A stretch of DNA of 64,000 nucleotides from Tidjanibacter sp. (GTDB taxonomy: Bacteria > Bacteroidota > Bacteroidia > Bacteroidales > Rikenellaceae): NCBI GenBank assembly GCA_017396085.1, contig JAFQNC010000025.1:1-64000 (forward strand). Direction: 5' to 3'. Positions 49,795 through 57,960 of this stretch are shown piece after piece. Under the pieces are notes generated by a model that saw only the letters and a list, made by a program, of their open reading frames with translations, was not told the DNA's origin and searched no databases. Both the position numbers and the translations under genes were made by a program. Every line of letters begins with the position of its first letter. Position 1 is the stretch's first letter.

Positions 49795-51471
49795 ATGAAA
49801 AAGACGTTCAAACACATAATCACCTTTGGTGTGGTGGCTGTGGGAGCCCTCTTGCTCACCTCGGCCGCAAGCGACCCTACCTACAAACTCGGCAAAAACG
49901 TGGAGATACTGGTCAATATGCTCCGCAACGTGAGCCTCTTCTACGTAGACGAGGTGGATGCCGACAAACTCACCGAAGCCGCAGCGCAGGGTATGAGCCG
50001 CCTGCTGGACCCCTACACCACCTATCTCCCCTCCGAGAGTATGGACGACTTCGCCACAATGACCACGGGTAAGTATGGCGGCGTGGGCTCGCTCATCAGG
50101 CAAAAGGGCGAGTGGGTGGAGTTCACCGCCCCCTACAAGGACTCGCCTGCCGACCGCGCAGGCATACGCCCCGGCGACCGCATCGTGGAGATTGAGGGCC
50201 GCAGTGCCAAGGGTATGAAGAGTGCCGAAGTGAGCAGTCTGCTCAAAGGCGACCCGGGTAGCGTGGTGAAACTTTCGGTGGAGAAATTCCCCACGAGCGA
50301 GGTCAAACAGTTGAAAATCAAGCGAGAGAGGATTGCCATCCCCGGGGTACCCTACCACGGAATGGTGGCCGACAGCATTGGCTACATCTCCCACACCGAC
50401 TTCACCGAAGGGTGCAGTGCCGACCTGCTGGCTGCCTACAAGGAGTTGGACTCGCTCGGTATGAAGGCTCTCATCTTGGACTACCGTGGCAACTCGGGCG
50501 GTATCCTTCAGGAGGCGGTCAAAATCCTCTCCATATTCCTGCCCAAAGGCACGGAGGTTGTGAGCACTCGCTCGCCCAAAAATCCCCGCATCAACGAGAC
50601 GTTCCGCACCGAAAACGCCCCCTTGTCGCTCGATATGCCCATTGTGGTGCTGACCAACAGTGGCACCGCCTCGGCAGCAGAGATTGTGGCCGGAGCGTTG
50701 CAGGACACCGACAGGGCCATTCTTGTGGGCCAGCGCACCTTCGGTAAGGGCCTCGTGCAGCGCACCTTCCCCCTCGGACACAGCGCCTACGCAAAGGTAA
50801 CCACCGCAAAATACTACCTGCCCAGCGGTCGCTGTGTGCAGGCCATTGACTATGCCCACCGCAACGAGGATGGCAGCGTGGCCTCGGTGCCCGATTCGCT
50901 CATCTCGGAGTTCAAGACGGTGGCCGGTAGGAGGGTCTACGATGGTGGTGGCGTGATGCCCGATGTGGTGTTGGAGCCGCAGTATGTGAGCACCTTTGCC
51001 TATGTGGTCTATGGTATGGGCCACGTAGACGACTTTGTTAACGAGTATTGCCGCAAGCACTACGATGCGCTCTCGGTGGTGCCGGGCGAGTACGAATTTG
51101 GCGAGGAGGCCTACGGGGAATTCCTCGACTATATGAAAGACAAAGAGGTGGCTTGGGAGAGCGAAGCACAAAGGCATTGGAAGCAGTTTAAGGCCGCAGC
51201 CGAGAAGGAGCGTTGGAACAAGGATATGGCCGCCCAGATTGAGGCCATTGAGCAGAACATCTCCAACGACACCGAGGAGAACCTGCTGCTCTACCGTACC
51301 GAGTTGTCCGACATCATTGAGGACAACATCGTGAGTCGCTATTGCTACAGCGAGGGCGGCATCCGCCACTCGCTCCAAGAGGACAGTGAACTCAGGGCCG
51401 CCATCGAACTACTCCAACAGCCCGACCGCTACCGCACCATCATCACCTCGCAAGACACCGCACGCAAGTAG
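49795..51471 (+). CDS. S41-family C-terminal processing peptidase
   Basis: Tail-specific periplasmic protease of 558 aa. Signal/anchor at the N-terminus (FGVVAVGALLLTSAAS); an N-terminal helical part; PDZ domain (GGVGSLIRQKGEWVEFTAPYKDSPADRAGIRPGDRIVEIEG); and the S41 domain with catalytic S293 in NSGTASAAEIVAG and K318 in FGKGLVQ, 25 residues apart as usual. A C-terminal ~130-residue extension is typical of Bacteroidota members. Confidence 0.92.
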   Translation: MKKTFKHIITFGVVAVGALLLTSAASDPTYKLGKNVEILVNMLRNVSLFYVDEVDADKLTEAAAQGMSRLLDPYTTYLPSESMDDFATMTTGKYGGVGSLIRQKGEWVEFTAPYKDSPADRAGIRPGDRIVEIEGRSAKGMKSAEVSSLLKGDPGSVVKLSVEKFPTSEVKQLKIKRERIAIPGVPYHGMVADSIGYISHTDFTEGCSADLLAAYKELDSLGMKALILDYRGNSGGILQEAVKILSIFLPKGTEVVSTRSPKNPRINETFRTENAPLSLDMPIVVLTNSGTASAAEIVAGALQDTDRAILVGQRTFGKGLVQRTFPLGHSAYAKVTTAKYYLPSGRCVQAIDYAHRNEDGSVASVPDSLISEFKTVAGRRVYDGGGVMPDVVLEPQYVSTFAYVVYGMGHVDDFVNEYCRKHYDALSVVPGEYEFGEEAYGEFLDYMKDKEVAWESEAQRHWKQFKAAAEKERWNKDMAAQIEAIEQNISNDTEENLLLYRTELSDIIEDNIVSRYCYSEGGIRHSLQEDSELRAAIELLQQPDRYRTIITSQDTARK

Positions 51472-51573
51472 GGCCGAGGGTGATGGCAATGGCACACCCC
51501 AACCACATCGGCCAACAGACGACACTCGCAGACAATAGACGCACACCGGACAACAATAGACACTGAAAAAGAG

Positions 51574-52740
51574 ATGAAACTATCGCTCAAAAAACGACTC
51601 CGACAGGTGCCCTACCGCAAAAAGGTGGTGGCCTTTTCGCTGGCCTTCGTCATCGCCGGAGTGTCGTTGCTTTTCAGTTTCCATATGTCGCGCCTGCTGC
51701 AACACAAGGAGATGAACGAGATGGCCCTCTGGTCGTTTGCAATGGAACGCATCGGCGAGTCGGCCCACAACGACCCGATAGTCTATCAGGTCATCCACAA
51801 TCAGAAGATACCCTACATCCTCACAGACGAGAGTGGGCGCATCGAAAAGTCGCACCTCATACCCGAGAAGGCTCTCGCCCACCCCGACATCAGGATGAAA
51901 ACCATAATGCGTCTGGCTCGCCAAAACCAGCCCATCGAAATCAACACCCCGCGCAACGGCAAGTTCATACTCTTCTATGGCAACTCGCAGTTGCTCAACT
52001 GGTTGATATTCTTCCCCTATGCGCAGTTGGCGGTGGTGGCGGTGTTCGCCCTCTTCACCTTCATTACCTTCCGCACCGGCAAGCAGGATGAGCAAAACCG
52101 AGTGTGGATAGGTTTGGCCAAGGAGACCGCACACCAACTCGGCACCCCCATATCATCGCTTATGGGGTGGATTGAGTACCTGCGCAGTCAGCCCATCGAC
52201 CAGAGTGCCGTGGATGAGATGAGCAACGACCTTGCAAGGCTCGTGAAGGTGGCCGACAGGTTTGGCAAAATCGGCTCCGAGACCACCCTCACCGATAGTA
52301 ACCTCAACGAGGTGGTGGGCAGTTGTGTCCACTACTTCAAAACCCGCATACCCCGCAAAGTAACCCTCACCTACAACGGCCTCGCAATGGCCCCCATAAC
52401 GGCCCGACTCAATGGGGCTCTCTTTGAGTGGGTGGTGGAAAACCTGCTCAAAAACGCACTTGACGCCTTGCAGGGCTTTGGCAACATAGAGGTGCGCCTG
52501 AGCGAAGACGGGGACAATGCCTATGTGGATGTGTGCGACACCGGCAAGGGTATCGCCAAGAGTAATTGGAAGAGCATCTTTGAGCCCGGCTACACCACCA
52601 AAACAAGAGGATGGGGCTTGGGATTGTCGCTGAGCAAGCGCATCATTGAGGAGTACCACAAAGGCAAGATTAGCGTGGTGGAGAGCGAACTCGGCAAGGG
52701 TACCACCATACGCATCGCCATCCACAAGAGCGACACCTAA
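51574..52740 (+). CDS. Membrane sensor histidine kinase
   Basis: A 388-aa two-component kinase: two membrane helices (~20-38, ~145-165) enclosing a ~105-residue periplasmic sensor, then a dimerisation domain with phosphoacceptor H187 in KETAHQLGTPISSLMGWIEYL and an ATPase domain (VVENLLKNALDAL, VDVCDTGKGIAKSNWKSIFEPGYTTKTRGWGLGLSLSKRIIEEYHKGKISV). No response regulator lies beside it. The signal is unknown. Confidence 0.92.
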   Translation: MKLSLKKRLRQVPYRKKVVAFSLAFVIAGVSLLFSFHMSRLLQHKEMNEMALWSFAMERIGESAHNDPIVYQVIHNQKIPYILTDESGRIEKSHLIPEKALAHPDIRMKTIMRLARQNQPIEINTPRNGKFILFYGNSQLLNWLIFFPYAQLAVVAVFALFTFITFRTGKQDEQNRVWIGLAKETAHQLGTPISSLMGWIEYLRSQPIDQSAVDEMSNDLARLVKVADRFGKIGSETTLTDSNLNEVVGSCVHYFKTRIPRKVTLTYNGLAMAPITARLNGALFEWVVENLLKNALDALQGFGNIEVRLSEDGDNAYVDVCDTGKGIAKSNWKSIFEPGYTTKTRGWGLGLSLSKRIIEEYHKGKISVVESELGKGTTIRIAIHKSDT

Positions 52741-52763
52741 CCGCCTTACAATCAACGCATACA

Positions 52764-53636
52764 ATGCTTCAACACACTCCCATATCCACCGCCATTGCAG
52801 CAGGCCAACCTCTACCGACCGAGGAGGTCGGGGGGCTTGGTGTGCAGAGTGGTGTGCAGGCCACTGTGGCCGACAGCCTTGCGCTACTGCGTGAGCAGGC
52901 CGAGGCTCTGCGTGGGGTGTTTGGTGCCGAGGCCCACTTTGCTCCTGCGGAGGTGGTGGAGAACGCCTTGGCAGGGCCTCTTACGGAGAACCCCGTGGTG
53001 AGGGCGGTGATGTTGGTGCTCTTTGTGGGCTACGTGGTGGCAATGTTGGTCTACGGTGGGCACATCGGCGGGATGTGGAAAATTGTGGTGGGGCGCAACA
53101 TTGGCATAAAGGTTGCAGACGAAATCAGTTATCTGTTCGTCAGGGCAATGCTAACCCTCTCCGCCGTGGGAGTTACCGCCTTTGCTCTGGCCGCAGTGAA
53201 GGTGCTCGGAATGGCCGGTGTGGAGCAAATCGAAGGTGTGAGCGCAGAGTGGTCGGCCCCCGTTGTGATGCTCGCCGTGGTGGGCGCAGGAGGAGTGGCG
53301 TGGCTACTCACAAACGCAATGTGTGGGCTGGTCGGACGACCCGAAATAGCACAAGGTGTGGGCATTATCTCCTGTGCGCTGATGGGGTTGGTCGCCACGA
53401 TTATCACTCCGTGTGTGCTGCTCTTTGCCATCAACAATGGGACCTCTGCCGTGATTATCGGTGGAGTGGCCGCTGTGGTGGTGCTGCTGGGCGCACTAAC
53501 CTATGTGGTAAAAAGTTTTATTTTCTTTGTTGAGCAAAAAATTTCAATTTTACTTTGGTTTTTGTACCTTTGCACCGTCATTTTGATTCCCTTGGGTGTT
53601 GTTGTTACGACAATCGTGCGCAACAGCTCCATTTAA
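52764..53636 (+). CDS. DUF4271 membrane protein
   Basis: A 290-aa protein with a ~85-residue hydrophilic N-terminus and about six membrane helices, ending in the DUF4271 motif FFVEQKISILLWFLYLCTVILIPLGV. In Bacteroidota such genes stand just before hemD, as here. Function unknown; a link with heme synthesis or sensing is suggested only by position. The hemD promoter lies within its 3' end. Confidence 0.75.
   Translation: MLQHTPISTAIAAGQPLPTEEVGGLGVQSGVQATVADSLALLREQAEALRGVFGAEAHFAPAEVVENALAGPLTENPVVRAVMLVLFVGYVVAMLVYGGHIGGMWKIVVGRNIGIKVADEISYLFVRAMLTLSAVGVTAFALAAVKVLGMAGVEQIEGVSAEWSAPVVMLAVVGAGGVAWLLTNAMCGLVGRPEIAQGVGIISCALMGLVATIITPCVLLFAINNGTSAVIIGGVAAVVVLLGALTYVVKSFIFFVEQKISILLWFLYLCTVILIPLGVVVTTIVRNSSI
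53565..53572 (+). promoter_or_regulatory. -7 promoter element of hemD inside the DUF4271 gene
   Basis: TACCTTTG in the last codons of the DUF4271 gene, about 90 bases before the hemD start. Confidence 0.5.
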
Positions 53637-53660
53637 GTAGAACCAAAAATTAGTAAAACA

Positions 53661-54578
53661 TTGGAAATTAAGAAAATACTGGTTTCGCAGCCCCAACCGG
53701 CTGTGCTCGAGAAAGCCCCCTACTACGAGGTAGCAAAGAAGAACAAACTGACGGTAACCTACAAACCCTTCATCAAAATCGAAGGCGTTTCGCTCAAAGA
53801 ATTTCGCTCGCAACGCACCGAAATTCTCGAACATACCGCAATCATTTTCACAAGCCGCACAACCGTAAACAACTTCTTCCGCATTTGTGAAGAGGCTCGC
53901 ATCAATGTGCCCGAAACAATGAAATACTTTTGCATCACCGAGGCAATAGCCCTCTACCTGCAAAAGTACATCATCTACCGCAAGCGTAAAATATTCTTCG
54001 CAGACGGCCACTTTGACCACTTTATGGAGATGATTCTCAAGCACAAAGACGAGAAATTCATCCTCGCACTGGCCGAGCCACACAACCCCCAAGTGCCCGA
54101 GACACTGGAGCGTTTGAAGGTTAATTTTAAGAGCGTTGTGTTTGCCCGCAGCGTGAGTGCCGACCTGAGCGATGTGAAAATTTCCGACTACGACCTGCTC
54201 GCCTTCTACAGCCCCAACGAGATTGCAACCCTCGTGGCCAACTTCAAGAAGGAGGATATTCCGATGATTGCCGTCTTTGGCGACAAGACCGCCGCAGCCG
54301 CAGCCGAGGCCGGTCTGCCCATCTATGCAAAGGCACCCGCCCCGGGTGTGCCGAGTATGACCAAGGCTGTGGAACTGCTTGTGGCTGAGGCGAAAAGCGG
54401 TAAGACTCTGGAGCCTATCGTTGTGAGCGAAAATCGCGAAGCCGAGGAGTTCATCAAGGCACAGGAGGCCAAGCCGATTAAGAAAACCCGCGCAAAACGT
54501 AAGCCTGCCGAGGGGGTAGCCGCCACGACAACCACCCGCACTGCTGCCGTGCGCAAGAGCGTTTCGGCCGCAAAGTAG
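53661..54578 (+). CDS. hemD: Uroporphyrinogen-III synthase with Lys-rich tail
   Basis: HemD closes the tetrapyrrole ring. The 305 aa begin at a TTG codon (KKILVSQPQPAVLEKAPYYEVAKKN). IIFTSRTTVNNFFRI, KYFCITEAIALYLQKYIIYRKRKIFFADG and YDLLAFYSPNEIATLVANF follow the Bacteroidota HemD pattern. The last ~55 residues (KTRAKRKPAEGVAATTTTRTAAVRKSVSAAK) are a basic, low-complexity extension beyond the catalytic fold. rnpA follows. Confidence 0.88.
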   Translation: MEIKKILVSQPQPAVLEKAPYYEVAKKNKLTVTYKPFIKIEGVSLKEFRSQRTEILEHTAIIFTSRTTVNNFFRICEEARINVPETMKYFCITEAIALYLQKYIIYRKRKIFFADGHFDHFMEMILKHKDEKFILALAEPHNPQVPETLERLKVNFKSVVFARSVSADLSDVKISDYDLLAFYSPNEIATLVANFKKEDIPMIAVFGDKTAAAAAEAGLPIYAKAPAPGVPSMTKAVELLVAEAKSGKTLEPIVVSENREAEEFIKAQEAKPIKKTRAKRKPAEGVAATTTTRTAAVRKSVSAAK

Positions 54579-54679
54579 GTCCAACGAGATAGAGGGGTGG
54601 CTGCCGAGATGGGAGTTGCCCCTTGTTTTTACCACCCGATTTCAAACAAACGCCCACACATAATTCTAACCCCAAGAGA

Positions 54680-55072
54680 GTGAGCACCACACCCAAATAT
54701 GGATTTCGCAAGGCCGAGAGGCTGAGAGGAGGAGCCGCCGATGCCCTTTTCAGGGATAGCAAGAGCGGTTTTGCCTTCCCCTATCGCTTTGTGTGGAAGA
54801 GCCGCCCGATGACCGAAAATGACGAGGCGGAGGTGAGTGTGCTGGTGGCAGTGCCCAAGAGGAACATCAAGAGGGCCGTTGGGCGCAACCTGCTCAAACG
54901 CCGCACAAGAGAGGCCTACCGACTTGGCAAACACCCTCTCATTGAGGCGGCTCGGCAGAAGGGGTTGCACGTGGATGTGGGATTGATTTACAGCACCAAG
55001 GAGGTGGTTGATTATAGGATTGTAAGCCGTGGAGTCGAAACTGTTTTGGCAAAAATTTCGCGTGGGCTGTAA
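54680..55072 (+). CDS. rnpA: Ribonuclease P protein component
   Basis: RnpA assists RNase P RNA in tRNA 5' maturation. The GTG at 54680 gives 130 aa with the normal start [32 protein letters not shown] is the RNA-binding signature. A TTG at 54623 would add 19 residues. Its 3' end overlaps yidD by 44 bases. Confidence 0.93.
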   Translation: MSTTPKYGFRKAERLRGGAADALFRDSKSGFAFPYRFVWKSRPMTENDEAEVSVLVAVPKRNIKRAVGRNLLKRRTREAYRLGKHPLIEAARQKGLHVDVGLIYSTKEVVDYRIVSRGVETVLAKISRGL

Positions 55073-55289
55073 GCGAGTGTTGAGCGCACCATTCATTGCG
55101 CTCGTGAGGTTCTACCAACTCTGCATTTCGCCCCTCAAACCGCCATCGTGCAGGTTCACCCCAACGTGCTCACAATATGCCATCGAAGCACTCCGAAAAT
55201 ATGGTCCTTTGAAGGGTGGTTGGCTCACTCTGAAAAGGTTGTTGAGATGTCATCCGTGGGGTGGCAGTGGCTACGACCCCGTACCATAG
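55029..55289 (+). CDS. yidD: Membrane protein insertion efficiency factor YidD
   Basis: Small 86-aa protein that aids YidC-mediated membrane insertion. GTG start inside rnp[66 protein letters not shown] is an almost complete family consensus. The rnpA-yidD overlap is standard. Confidence 0.95.
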   Translation: MESKLFWQKFRVGCKRVLSAPFIALVRFYQLCISPLKPPSCRFTPTCSQYAIEALRKYGPLKGGWLTLKRLLRCHPWGGSGYDPVP

Positions 55290-55323
55290 TGAGAATGTGG
55301 TTATTAGAGCCACAAAACAGCAA

Positions 55324-55376
55324 AAAATAAGGTTAATTTTAAGGTAATACTCTTACCTTAAAATTAACCTTATTTT
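55324..55376. terminator. 24-bp perfect inverted repeat, bidirectional terminator
   Basis: A perfect 24-base AT-rich stem (left arm begins AAAATAAGG, right arm ends CCTTATTTT) with loop TACTC lies between yidD and the PAP2 gene. It is longer than usual for a terminator. Confidence 0.8.
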
Positions 55377-55391
55377 CATTCTCCGCAGTGG

Positions 55392-55982
55392 CTACTTTCG
55401 CCCCTCTGCCAAGTGGCCGAAAAACCGCTCCGACAGCCACAAAATCACCCCGCTCAGCAGTGCTCCCAGTACCCATCCGAAGAGTACCTGCGAGGGGAAG
55501 TGTGCCGCCATATAGATTCGCGACCAGCCCACCATCACAACCCACGCACCCATAAGCCACCAATAGCCCTTGCGCTCCCGCAAGGCGTGGCCAATGATGA
55601 GGTAAATCAACATCGTGGTGGTAGCGTGGGCCGACACGGTGCCGTAGTGCCCACCGAGGTAGAGTCGCTCCTTGATGGGGTCCCACACAAGGTGCATACT
55701 CTCCCTCAACTCCACCACCCTATTGGGGCGAGGCATCTGGAAAGTCTCCTTGAAGAAGTTGCAAATCTGGTCGCCCGCAACCACCCCCACAACCACCGAC
55801 AGTAGCACCACAAGCGCATAGCGCCAGCCACACTTGCGCACTATCATCCACAGCAGCAACAGGTAGAGAGGTGCCCACACCGCCTTGGCGGAGAAGAACC
55901 ACATCAGGCGGTCCATCGCCACCCCCCCCCCATCAAAATTGAGGGCAAGGAAGATGTTTTGGTCTAATTGTCCGAGGGTCAT
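55392..55982 (-). CDS. PAP2-family phosphatase-like membrane protein
   Basis: A 196-aa membrane protein of the PAP2 superfamily (lipid-phosphate phosphatases). The first motif KETFQMPRPNR, the second VSAHAT (in place of PSGH) and the third SRIYMAAHFPSQ, where the final catalytic Asp is replaced by Gln, are seen. A run of ten C on the plus strand (55922-55931) encodes GGG near residue 20 and could slip. It follows the Zn-peptidase gene by 48 bases on the same strand. Confidence 0.85.
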   Translation of the reverse strand: MTLGQLDQNIFLALNFDGGGVAMDRLMWFFSAKAVWAPLYLLLLWMIVRKCGWRYALVVLLSVVVGVVAGDQICNFFKETFQMPRPNRVVELRESMHLVWDPIKERLYLGGHYGTVSAHATTTMLIYLIIGHALRERKGYWWLMGAWVVMVGWSRIYMAAHFPSQVLFGWVLGALLSGVILWLSERFFGHLAEGRK

Positions 55983-56030
55983 TTGGTTTGGGTTTGTTTA
56001 CAATGTTTTGTGAGTGGTGCTTGGGGCGTT

Positions 56031-56708
56031 TTAGTCATCGTTGCGTGCCAAGCCGATGTAGTAGAGCAGCGTGGCAATGGCACTCAGGGCAGCCACAAGG
56101 TAGGTGCGGGCAGCCCAGCGCAGCGAAATCGTGGCACCCTCCATCTCCTGTGGCGAGAGCACGGCACGGCTCTCCAGCCACTCCAAAGCACGATTGGAGG
56201 CGTTGTACTCCACCGGCAGGGTAACCACCGAGAAGAGTGCCGAGGCGGCAATCATAGCAATGCCCACCCAGAAAACCGCAGGCGAGGTATTGATAAGCAC
56301 AAGGCCCACAATCACCACCCAAGTCGATATGCTCGAGGTGAACTGAATGACGGGCACCAAAGCCGAGCGCAAGCGTAGTGGGCCATAGCCATAGGCGTGT
56401 TGCACAGCGTGGCCACACTCGTGGGCAGCCACTGCCGCAGCCGCCACCGAAGCACTCGAATAGACACTCTCCGAGAGGTTTACGGTGCGTGTGGCAGGGT
56501 TGTAGTGGTCGGTGAGGTGCCCTCGGGTGGAAACCACCTTCACATCGTTGATGCCGTGGTCGCGCAACATCTGCTCCGCAACCTCACGCCCCGTGAGCCC
56601 GCCCGCAAACCTCACACGCGAATACTTGCGGAACACCGATTGCAGGCGAGCCTGCACAATCATTCCCACAACACCAATGATGATAATCAGCATAAAGTTA
56701 GTTGTCAT
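56031..56708 (-). CDS. Membrane zinc metallopeptidase (YugP/PF04298 family)
   Basis: A 225-aa inner-membrane peptidase. Start MTTNFMLIIIIG at 56708 removes a Lys-rich upstream stretch. Membrane helix ~4-20; zinc site AAHECGHAVQHAYGYGPLRLRSALVP (HExxH); two or three C-terminal helices (STWVVIVGLVLINTSPAVFWVG, LPVEYNASNRALEWL). Function in vivo unknown; it may belong with the PAP2 gene downstream. Confidence 0.88.
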   Translation of the reverse strand: MTTNFMLIIIIGVVGMIVQARLQSVFRKYSRVRFAGGLTGREVAEQMLRDHGINDVKVVSTRGHLTDHYNPATRTVNLSESVYSSASVAAAAVAAHECGHAVQHAYGYGPLRLRSALVPVIQFTSSISTWVVIVGLVLINTSPAVFWVGIAMIAASALFSVVTLPVEYNASNRALEWLESRAVLSPQEMEGATISLRWAARTYLVAALSAIATLLYYIGLARNDD

Positions 56709-56775
56709 AGTCTTTTCTTTTATTTGTTGGTTATTTTTTGTTTTGTTGCTTTTTTTCTTCTCCGCTTTTTCTTCT

Positions 56776-56796
56776 CCGCTTTTTGTAAAAAGCGGA
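56776..56796. repeat. CCGCTTTTT/AAAAAGCGG hairpin upstream of Zn-peptidase gene
   Basis: Arms of nine to ten bases around GT. On the minus strand it falls within the presumed 5' leader of the peptidase gene. The preceding CTCCGCTTTTTCTT repeat provides an alternative partner. Confidence 0.45.
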
Positions 56797-56863
56797 ACCA
56801 AAAACTTTTAGTGTAATTCCACCCTCACGGTGCTTTGTATCGTTGGGATGGCTCCTTTTTTCC

Positions 56864-56980
56864 GGAGAGTTGTGCATCCTTACGGATGAGTTGAAAGCCC
56901 AAACCACACATCGCCTTCAAACAAGTTTGGGCGAGTGTGTTTTGTCCTTTCGCCCCACTCGCGTGGTGCCACAACTCTCC
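56864..56980. ncRNA. Candidate structured RNA or mobile hairpin element
   Basis: This lies in the 408-base gap 56709-57116. GGAGAGTTGTG (56864-56874) pairs exactly with CACAACTCTCC (56970-56980). Inside are CATCC-TTAC-GGATG (56875-56888), GCCCAAAC/GTTTGGGC (56897-56932) and GCGAGTG/CACTCGC (56931-56962). A closed junction with three arms is thus possible, typical of a riboswitch or ncRNA. The strand is undecided and I match it to no known family. Confidence 0.4.
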
Positions 56981-57028
56981 TGCGGCCACCTACCGCCCAT
57001 TGTCTACTGAAAACTGAAAACAGTCTAC

Positions 57029-57064
57029 CTTAAGGGCCTTAATGGCCTTAAGGACTTTAAGGTT
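57029..57064. repeat. 9-bp microsatellite (CYTTARGGR type), locus 3
   Basis: Four units (CCTTAAGGG, CCTTAATGG, CCTTAAGGA, CTTTAAGGT) with flanks AGTCTA and TTTTCTGGG shared with the 9157 array. Confidence 0.7.
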
Positions 57065-57116
57065 TTCTGGGCCTACTATGAGTGATAGGAGTGGTAGGAG
57101 CGATAACCTATTCTTC

Positions 57117-57878
57117 CTACCCTCTCACGTTGTAGAAGGAGTCGGCTTGGGCGGTGGGGGTGAGGACAATCTCGTTGATGTGCACGTGGGCGGGTTGGGA
57201 TGTGGCCCACACCACGGCCTCGGCAATGTCCGCACCAGTGAGTGGTTGCAGACCTCGGTAGACCCCATCGGCACGCTCCTTGTCGCCGTGGAAGCGCACA
57301 ATCGAAAACTCCGTCTCCACCATTCCGGGACGTATCTCCGTAACCCTTATGCCGCTACGCAGGAAGTCAATACGCATACCCTGACTCAATGCGTGTACAG
57401 CGTGTTTGGTTGCACAGTAGACATTGCCGTTCTCGTAGACCTGCGTGCCGGCTATGGAGCCGATATTGACCACGTGGCCACGCACGCCCTCCTGCACCAT
57501 AAGGTTTACCACCGCGCGGGAGATGTAGAGAAGGCCCTTGATGTTGGTGTCTATCATTGCGTTCCAATCGGCAGGGTTGCCCTCATTGAGGTGCTCCAGT
57601 CCTGCGGCCAAGCCTGCATTATTCACCAGCACGTCAATCTTGCGGAACTTCTCCGGCAGAGCCTCAATGGCGGCCTCGCACATAGCCTGCTCCCTGATGT
57701 CGAAGGCGGCCACGCAGACCTCCACTCCATAGGTGGCTTTGAGTTCGGCTTTGAGGGTCTGCAAACGGTCGCCCCTACGGCCTGTGATGATGATGTTGTC
57801 GCCCGCTGCGGCATAGGCACGTGCGGTTGCTTCGCCAATACCGGAGGTTGCACCTGTGATAAGAACGGTCTTTTTCAT
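57117..57878 (-). CDS. Short-chain dehydrogenase/reductase (YdfG-like)
   Basis: NAD(P)-dependent oxidoreductase of 253 aa. Cofactor motif VLITGATSGIGEATARAYA with GRRGDRLQTL, NNAGLAAG, and catalytic Ser/Tyr/Lys in NIGSIAGTQVYENGNVYCATKHAV. The C-terminal pattern MVETEFSIVRFHGDKERADGVYRG resembles YdfG, which oxidises serine and 3-hydroxy acids. Transcribed divergently from the FtsX-like gene. Confidence 0.9.
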   Translation of the reverse strand: MKKTVLITGATSGIGEATARAYAAAGDNIIITGRRGDRLQTLKAELKATYGVEVCVAAFDIREQAMCEAAIEALPEKFRKIDVLVNNAGLAAGLEHLNEGNPADWNAMIDTNIKGLLYISRAVVNLMVQEGVRGHVVNIGSIAGTQVYENGNVYCATKHAVHALSQGMRIDFLRSGIRVTEIRPGMVETEFSIVRFHGDKERADGVYRGLQPLTGADIAEAVVWATSQPAHVHINEIVLTPTAQADSFYNVRG

Positions 57879-57931
57879 AGTCTATCGTATGTGTGTTTGT
57901 GTTTCCGAGTGTAAAAATACCAATTTTTTTG

Positions 57932-57939
57932 TACATTTG
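57932..57939 (+). promoter_or_regulatory. -7 promoter element of FtsX-like gene
   Basis: TACATTTG lies 21 bases before the ATG at 57961. Confidence 0.6.
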
Positions 57940-57960
57940 AGCCGAATAAGCAGAATTTGT

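Noticed and set aside
49645..51378. 577-codon open frame on the minus strand
   Set aside because: It is antisense to the S41 peptidase with its intact catalytic Ser and Lys; its composition is shadow-like (many His/Val/Gly) with no recognisable motif.
54623..54679. TTG start adding 19 residues to RnpA
   Set aside because: The added stretch has no counterpart in RnpA; the GTG at 54680 starts at the usual point.
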